Shown one piece after another: positions 59,519 to 64,000 of a stretch of 64,000 nt of DNA. Below the pieces are notes generated by a model that made no database searches, had not been told where the DNA came from, and saw only the letters and a program-made list of their open reading frames with translations. How positions within the stretch are numbered: the stretch's first letter is position 1; every line of letters begins with the position of its first letter. Source of the stretch: Symsagittifera roscoffensis. Its lineage: Eukaryota; Xenacoelomorpha; Acoela; Convolutidae. The translations under genes and the position numbers were made by a program. The stretch spans positions 7,611,716-7,675,715 of the forward strand of contig NC_087067.1 in the NCBI RefSeq assembly GCF_963678635.1, read 5' to 3'.

Positions 59519-60013
59519 TGAGTTATGACTGGGGCGTAACTCATAGAGTAATTTCGGATAGGGTACACCGTCTGCTCGTCACGCTATCTTATTTTCGGCC
59601 GGATAGATTCGTGCAACTTCTTAGTCTAATACCGATCCTAATCTTACTCTTATACTATCTAGTCTCAGGTTGTTTAACTAGTCTCTGCTAGGCTCAATAG
59701 ATCTAGGGTATACTGGTTTATTGCGGCTGCTGAAGTGCTCGGGAGAGTCCAACTAATTTCTAAGTTAAATTCAAATCTCTCTGGTGCTGAAATTACAAGT
59801 AACTTCAGCACTTACAAATAAGTGGGTTGTTAGTTAGATGGATCATGATTGGTTAATATTAAATACTTTACATTGGTAAAACATTTAATTTATCCAATCA
59901 TAAAATATAGTTTAGATCAGGTTCCACCCATCCGGGTTTTACAGTGTTTTTTAGAACAGTTCTTCTGTAGTTCAAGGATGGATGATGGACGTTGGTATTT
60001 GGCGAACATCACA
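59519..60013 (-). repeat. 3' LTR of an env-bearing Ty3/gypsy-type element
   Basis: On the minus strand it begins TGTGATG just after a purine tract and ends ...ATAACTCA, about 495 bp. Blocks between 59530 and 59850 match the LTR at 16.7-17.04 kb. AATAAA at 59722-59717 is a plausible polyA signal. The 3' boundary is supported by alignment with the CA that precedes the PBS in the other copy; the 5' boundary rests on the TG after the purine tract. Confidence 0.65.
59784..59811 (-). repeat. Conserved LTR stem-loop (second copy)
   Basis: GTGCTGAA and TTCAGCAC form an 8-bp stem (longer with mismatches) at the position homologous to the stem at 16770-16795. Confidence 0.55.
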
Positions 60014-60014
60014 A

Positions 60015-60033
60015 TTTTCTTTCGCTTCTCCTT
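60015..60033 (-). other. Candidate polypurine tract
   Basis: On the minus strand AAGGAGAAGCGAAAGAAAA, purine except for one C, lies one base before the TGTGATG taken as the LTR start. This is where the plus-strand primer of an LTR retroelement is expected. Confidence 0.5.
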
Positions 60034-61490
60034 GTGACAACGACTGAGTCTTTGCAACAAAACCAATTCTGATTTCAGAATGGTTGGCTATGTCAGGTTT
60101 TTCTGTTCTTCAGGGAGAACTTCCTTTGTATCTGATCTAGCTTGGGAATGGCGTGGAGATTGTGCGTGGAGGGGATGCCTGATTACTCGGATCTGTACGT
60201 ATACTTGAACATCGAGGTGGTCATTGGTCTAGTTCAATGAAGTCCTTTTCTGCGAAGTCAAGTCGTACTCTAAATCCTTTGAGTTGTGATTGTGAGTGGC
60301 ATATCGATTGTAGTTGGTCATTCTCTCTCGAGTGTAGTGAGGTCGTCTTGTCTTTTGATGTTCGTCCTTGGTGTTGTATTCTGATCTATATATTGCATCA
60401 TGTGATTTTACATTTTATAAAACTTTTATTAGTTTAATATTTTTTAATCGTGATTTTAGTTAGTTGTTTTCACAAAAGCTTTTTGTTTTAGTTCGGTTAT
60501 TTTGAAGAGTTACTCACCCTTGAGTAGCTCTTATTAAAAATAAAGGTGTGGTCACAAAGCGTGGATGTAGCGCGGTGGGTTAGGCCGGCTATAGAGCATG
60601 CTCAGGACGTCCTTTCCTGGTGGGTTAGGCCAGGTGTGGGAGTATGATTTCATGCGGTTTTTGTGAGGGGTCCTGTTATGTGACAACGTTTTATGTTGGG
60701 TTTGTTGTGGTTTTACTTATGTTTCTTTGGTTGTGTCCTTTTTTCAAAAATCAAATTGTTTGTGGTATGGGTTTGTCTTTCGACTTTTTTGTGTTTTATT
60801 ATTTCTTTCTAAGACTTTATAATAGTCTTCAAAAGAATAAATTATCCAGTTTTAAACTGGGTTAATCCGGTTTGGGTACCGTTGGTTTCCTTTTCTTAGT
60901 CATGCTGTTATTCTATGATTTGTGGTATTTAGTAAGCTGCGTTGGTTAGTTTTGTTTAGTATATGATTCCTCTCCAACCGGGTTAAAGGAAAGTTTGAAA
61001 CTTGTTATCGTGTGTTAGAGTTATTGAGTGTGAAAACTTGAAACTGAAATTCATTATTTTAAACAATTCTTCGTGGGCGAGCTGTGCGAGTATGGATAGA
61101 ATTTCTGTGCGAGTGAATGAAAATATCAAAAGGTTAGTACTGCAATTGCATTTTATTAATTTACTGCATAGAATTTGGAAATTTACTGCTAGTAATGGGG
61201 GAATTTTAAGATACAAATTTTCATCATATGTAGATTTACTGCTTTTGGGGGAAAATTTTATAAATTAATTTACTGCATTGGTATTGAATTTATAAATTTA
61301 TATGTGTAAGAGATTAATAGAATTTTGGAAATTTGTTTGATGAAATTTGCGATTTTTATTTGTCTTTTGTGGTTTTTGTAGGTGATCGTCGGATGAAGGC
61401 TAAAAATCTAAAGAAAACATGAATAAAGAATGGTGAGTTTTTTCAATATTTTAATTAGTTAGTAATATTCATTTAATTCATACTTACCTG
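60034..61490 (-). other. Long 3' region between the last ORF and the polypurine tract
   Basis: About 1.4 kb with no substantial minus-strand ORF. It starts with a perfect splice donor (CAG|GTAAGTAT, donor at 61487) directly after the stop codon of the 597-codon ORF, with TTTCTTTAG at 61408 as a possible acceptor of an ~80-base intron. A 13-bp motif GGTGGGTTAGGCC occurs twice on the plus strand (60574 and 60619) in a tRNA A-box-like context. Confidence 0.5.
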
Positions 61491-63284
61491 TTAGTCGTCG
61501 GGGAAAAAACCGTGGGGGAAGATGTCGTGAATTAGTTCTGAAGTTGTGAGTAGTTTAGCTAATATGCGGATGATATTTTTAGTTTGAAGTAGTGGCCAAA
61601 GCAATTGAAGTGCCTTAATGGTGGTTAGTTCTTCAGTGCCTACTGCAAACTCATAAGGTGTGTTTTGGATTAAGTTATATAATTTGTGGTTAAATGTAGT
61701 GTTATGGATGAATTCTAAAATGGGGATTTCTATAGGCTGTACAAACTCGTGCGGGATAAGGAAGGGTCGGGATTCTTCGGCGTTGAAGGTCTTGGTGATG
61801 GGACAGAAGATGTACATTTGGGTTATGGGGTCATAATTACGAAGAATACCATGAAGGTTAGTGTCTTTAATACAATATGTGAAATTTAGGAAATATGGTG
61901 AAGTGTATTTTGAATTGATGAATTGGAAACGATGGTGTGGTTGTCTAGAGGGTGTGTGGAGGTCAAAGTGATTTTGGATGAAACGATAGTAACTGTATGT
62001 ATGTGTTTGTTTAGTTCGCAACATAATATCGTGTGAGCAGTGTAAATCTCTTTCGTGTGGTGCAAGGAAATGAAAGGTTAGTGAGAAGATTTGGAAGCGT
62101 TCTTTAAAACTTTCGTATGCTTGTGTGCTTGTTAGTGCTTCTGAAATAATGTGATCAAACTTTCGGTCAAAGATGTTTAGTGTAAATACATATGGTGTCT
62201 TGATGAAAAATTTCTCGGTGATTTGTGGATTAGCGAAGCGATCTTCATCTAAGAATTGATCTTGGTTAGCTCTTATGATGTTGTGATCGTAGTATTCTAG
62301 TGTATTTTCATTAGCTCTAGGTGCAGTGTGTATTTTTAGTGATTTTTTATATCCTACGTAAGTAAATTGTCTAGCGGTGAGTGGTGTAGTTAGTCGATAT
62401 AGCATGTCTTTGTTTCGGTCTGTATCGATGGAAGTGTTGGTTAAAGGTAAGCAAAGAGGGTTAGTGAAATGATAGTATGAGGTCCAAGAGAGAGTGGGCA
62501 TTAAAACGTATTCGTCTACAAAGTTGCGTGTTTCGTTAGCGTCATGAGGGGTGTTTAAGGTGTATTGTGGAAATGAGGGTAAAGTGATAGCTAAAAATTC
62601 TCTTGTGTTAGTATGCTGGGGGTGATTGATGTATTCACGGGCTGTTCCTGGTTTTGCTGGGAAAGGATGGTTGGGGAATTTTCTTTTAAAAGTGCGGTAA
62701 GCTCTATTAGTATTGAGTGAGGATTCAGTTGATGTGGATGATGGTGCTAATGATTCAGTATAATTTGAAGAGGGTGTAGGAGGATTGGTTGAATTTGTAG
62801 TGGAGGAGATTTGGTTTATGGTCGGGGTGTTAAGGTGGTAGGGTTGTTGTTGGAGGGTAATAAAATTGTCTAGCTCTGGTGAGATTCGGGGGGTATCTGG
62901 AGATGATTGGTCAGAGTGGTATGAGGAGTAGGTTGGGGTAACTTGGGAAGCATAAGAGGGTGTAGGAGTGATGGGGTCAGGGTTATTTGACAATATGGGT
63001 TGAAAGGGAGGTTGAGAAAAATGAGAAGGGTTATGGAAATTATTGGATGGAGATGGTTCTGAGTCGGCAAATTCATCGGGGGTTTCAATATTCGGGTTAT
63101 TTAGCTGTGAGATGGAGTATAAAACTGAAATTTGTGAGTTAGTGTCGGAATTCATGCCTGATGTTACATTGCTAGATGGAAAATCGGGTGGCGGAAAAGC
63201 AAAAAGTGGGATTATTGGGATTGAAGAGGTAAGGTTGGTTGGATGGGAATTTGATCGATGGAGTGATCCAAGTTGGCGGCTCAT
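61491..63284 (-). CDS. 597-codon ORF of unknown family, downstream of env
   Basis: An intact ORF from ATG 63284 to TAA 61493-61491. The first ~205 residues are low-complexity Ser/Thr/Pro/Asn/Gln, with no signal peptide or membrane segment. The remaining ~390 residues are compositionally normal, rich in His, Tyr, Phe and Thr with few Cys, and look like a folded domain; I recognise no motif. The ATG overlaps the stop of the env-like frame as ATGA, so the two may be translationally coupled or made from separate spliced mRNAs. The coding strand is A/C-rich and G-poor, like the env-like frame, so it belongs to the same element. The absence of stops over 1.8 kb shows that it was recently under selection. 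It could be an accessory, envelope-related or host-interaction protein; nothing proves any of these. Confidence 0.8.
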   Translation of the reverse strand: MSRQLGSLHRSNSHPTNLTSSIPIIPLFAFPPPDFPSSNVTSGMNSDTNSQISVLYSISQLNNPNIETPDEFADSEPSPSNNFHNPSHFSQPPFQPILSNNPDPITPTPSYASQVTPTYSSYHSDQSSPDTPRISPELDNFITLQQQPYHLNTPTINQISSTTNSTNPPTPSSNYTESLAPSSTSTESSLNTNRAYRTFKRKFPNHPFPAKPGTAREYINHPQHTNTREFLAITLPSFPQYTLNTPHDANETRNFVDEYVLMPTLSWTSYYHFTNPLCLPLTNTSIDTDRNKDMLYRLTTPLTARQFTYVGYKKSLKIHTAPRANENTLEYYDHNIIRANQDQFLDEDRFANPQITEKFFIKTPYVFTLNIFDRKFDHIISEALTSTQAYESFKERFQIFSLTFHFLAPHERDLHCSHDIMLRTKQTHTYSYYRFIQNHFDLHTPSRQPHHRFQFINSKYTSPYFLNFTYCIKDTNLHGILRNYDPITQMYIFCPITKTFNAEESRPFLIPHEFVQPIEIPILEFIHNTTFNHKLYNLIQNTPYEFAVGTEELTTIKALQLLWPLLQTKNIIRILAKLLTTSELIHDIFPHGFFPDD

Positions 63285-64000
63285 CGTGGGCTAAAAAAAT
63301 TATTATTTTGAGATTGAAAAGCGGTGGTATGGGGTTGTTCAATAATTTGTTCATAAGTGTCATCATCGTGTGATTGATGTGTCATTATATGCTGTACGGG
63401 ACTTTGTGATGTGATGAGTCTAAAATTTGGATTATGTGTGATTGCTAAATTTCGAAAATTTCGTGGGACTAGGGATAGTGGATGGTTATTTGGCAGGGGT
63501 GGCAATTGTGGTGCCGTTGGCTGTGTGTCTACATTGTTATGTTCTTCGTCGTATGTATTTTGTCGTGTTGTTATTTTTGTGTTATATTCTTTTATTTGTG
63601 CGTCTAAAAGAATTTTGTTTATAGATGTGGAAAAGATTCCAAAAAATCCTGCAAAGAGTATGCGTGCTACACTTGCTTGTCTGTTTACTTGTGTGTGTAT
63701 AGCACATGTATTGTAGATTCCTTTTAAGAGTGAGAAAAGAAATCCAATAAAGTTAAACATTGCGTATAAAATAGTCAATTTTTCTAAGATGTAGTAGGGC
63801 CATCCTAGAAAATCTAGGATCTCATTTTTGAGTGTAACAAAGCTAAAAATGTTGATTGGTGATATATCTTGGGGACGGTATTTTTCGCCGTTTAGATATA
63901 TATAATCTTTAATGTCTTTAAAATATCCGCTATAGTCTTGCGTGTAGATATCGGCAAATCCTGCGGTTTCTGCAAGTTTGCGTAAGTTTTGGTCAATTGA
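63281..64000 (-). CDS. Env-like glycoprotein C-terminus, partial
   Basis: The minus-strand frame is open from the window edge (64000) to TGA at 63283-63281, 239 codons. It has an apparent ectodomain part, then a hydrophobic stretch (FNFIGFLFSLL, about 63759-63727) that fits a transmembrane anchor, a second hydrophobic patch (RILFAGFFGIFS, about 63665-63630), and a long polar tail of about 100 residues rich in Thr, Gln, Asn and His. Position between the (off-window) pol and the 3' LTR, plus single-pass topology, suggest the transmembrane part of an envelope-like protein, as in errantivirus-type and larvacean gypsy elements. The true start, signal peptide and any cleavage site lie outside the window. 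The membrane protein call is firmer than the env call. Confidence 0.6.
   Translation of the reverse strand, partial: SIDQNLRKLAETAGFADIYTQDYSGYFKDIKDYIYLNGEKYRPQDISPINIFSFVTLKNEILDFLGWPYYILEKLTILYAMFNFIGFLFSLLKGIYNTCAIHTQVNRQASVARILFAGFFGIFSTSINKILLDAQIKEYNTKITTRQNTYDEEHNNVDTQPTAPQLPPLPNNHPLSLVPRNFRNLAITHNPNFRLITSQSPVQHIMTHQSHDDDTYEQIIEQPHTTAFQSQNNNFFSPR

Noticed and set aside
60644-60865. Hydrophobic 73-codon plus-strand ORF
   Set aside because: G/T-rich antisense of the element gives Phe/Val/Leu/Cys-rich translations by composition alone.
1-64000. CRISPR arrays, bacterial operons, rRNA genes
   Set aside because: No regularly spaced short repeats, no rRNA-like sequence and no prokaryotic gene organisation were seen; the tandem repeats are long, diverged and eukaryotic in character.

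Overview
The window is an AT-rich, gene-poor stretch of an animal genome that the sequence alone does not place in a phylum. Evidence for an animal is a multi-exon rhodopsin-type receptor, BEL/Pao-like and Ty3/gypsy-type retroelements, spliceosomal GT-AG sites and TTAGGG motifs. An env-bearing gypsy element with an extra ORF would fit a tunicate such as a larvacean, but other invertebrates are possible. Most of the 64 kb is non-coding repeat of different ages, with one 200-bp assembly gap.

Layout. Bases 1-3942 (minus strand) hold the 5' part of a BEL/Pao-like retroelement: candidate LTR, primer binding site, long leader, and a gag-like frame running off the left edge with one in-frame TAG. 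Bases 4000-10100 are repeat-derived, including an ~820-bp unit in three diverged tandem copies. At 10139-10465 is an exon encoding TM3-TM4 of a 7TM receptor; a phase-compatible exon with TM5-TM7, stop and polyA signal is at 41894-42482. I infer one receptor gene with a ~31-kb intron.

That intron would contain: a three-copy ~1.1-kb tandem array (11.4-15.0 kb); a degenerate LTR-PBS-leader-gag piece of a Ty3/gypsy element on the plus strand (16.6-20.1 kb); one copy of a dispersed hairpin-ended repeat (R1); a 16.5-kb structure bounded by inverted ~1.9-kb arms (25.05-27.0 and 39.7-41.56 kb); within it, a decayed Ty3/gypsy gag-pol on the minus strand (27.1-31.3 kb) and further local tandem duplications, one a nearly perfect 593-bp doublet.

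After the receptor come a TIR-bounded element pair (42.8-43.8 kb) and a palindromic arrangement (45.7-50.0 kb). The latter carries two inverted copies of a small unrecognised gene and three copies of a 0.65-kb repeat (R2) around the gap. Bases 50-59.5 kb are mostly featureless, apart from a 120-bp tandem repeat, a GC-rich island, an (AT)n tract and two R1 copies.

The right end (59.5-64.0 kb, minus strand) is the 3' part of an env-bearing Ty3/gypsy-type element whose LTR is homologous to the one at 16.6-17.0 kb. Its env-like C-terminus overlaps, by an ATGA stop-start, a 597-codon ORF of no family I recognise, followed by a perfect splice donor, a 1.4-kb 3' region, a polypurine tract and the 3' LTR. 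This two-ORF module is the most unusual thing in the window.
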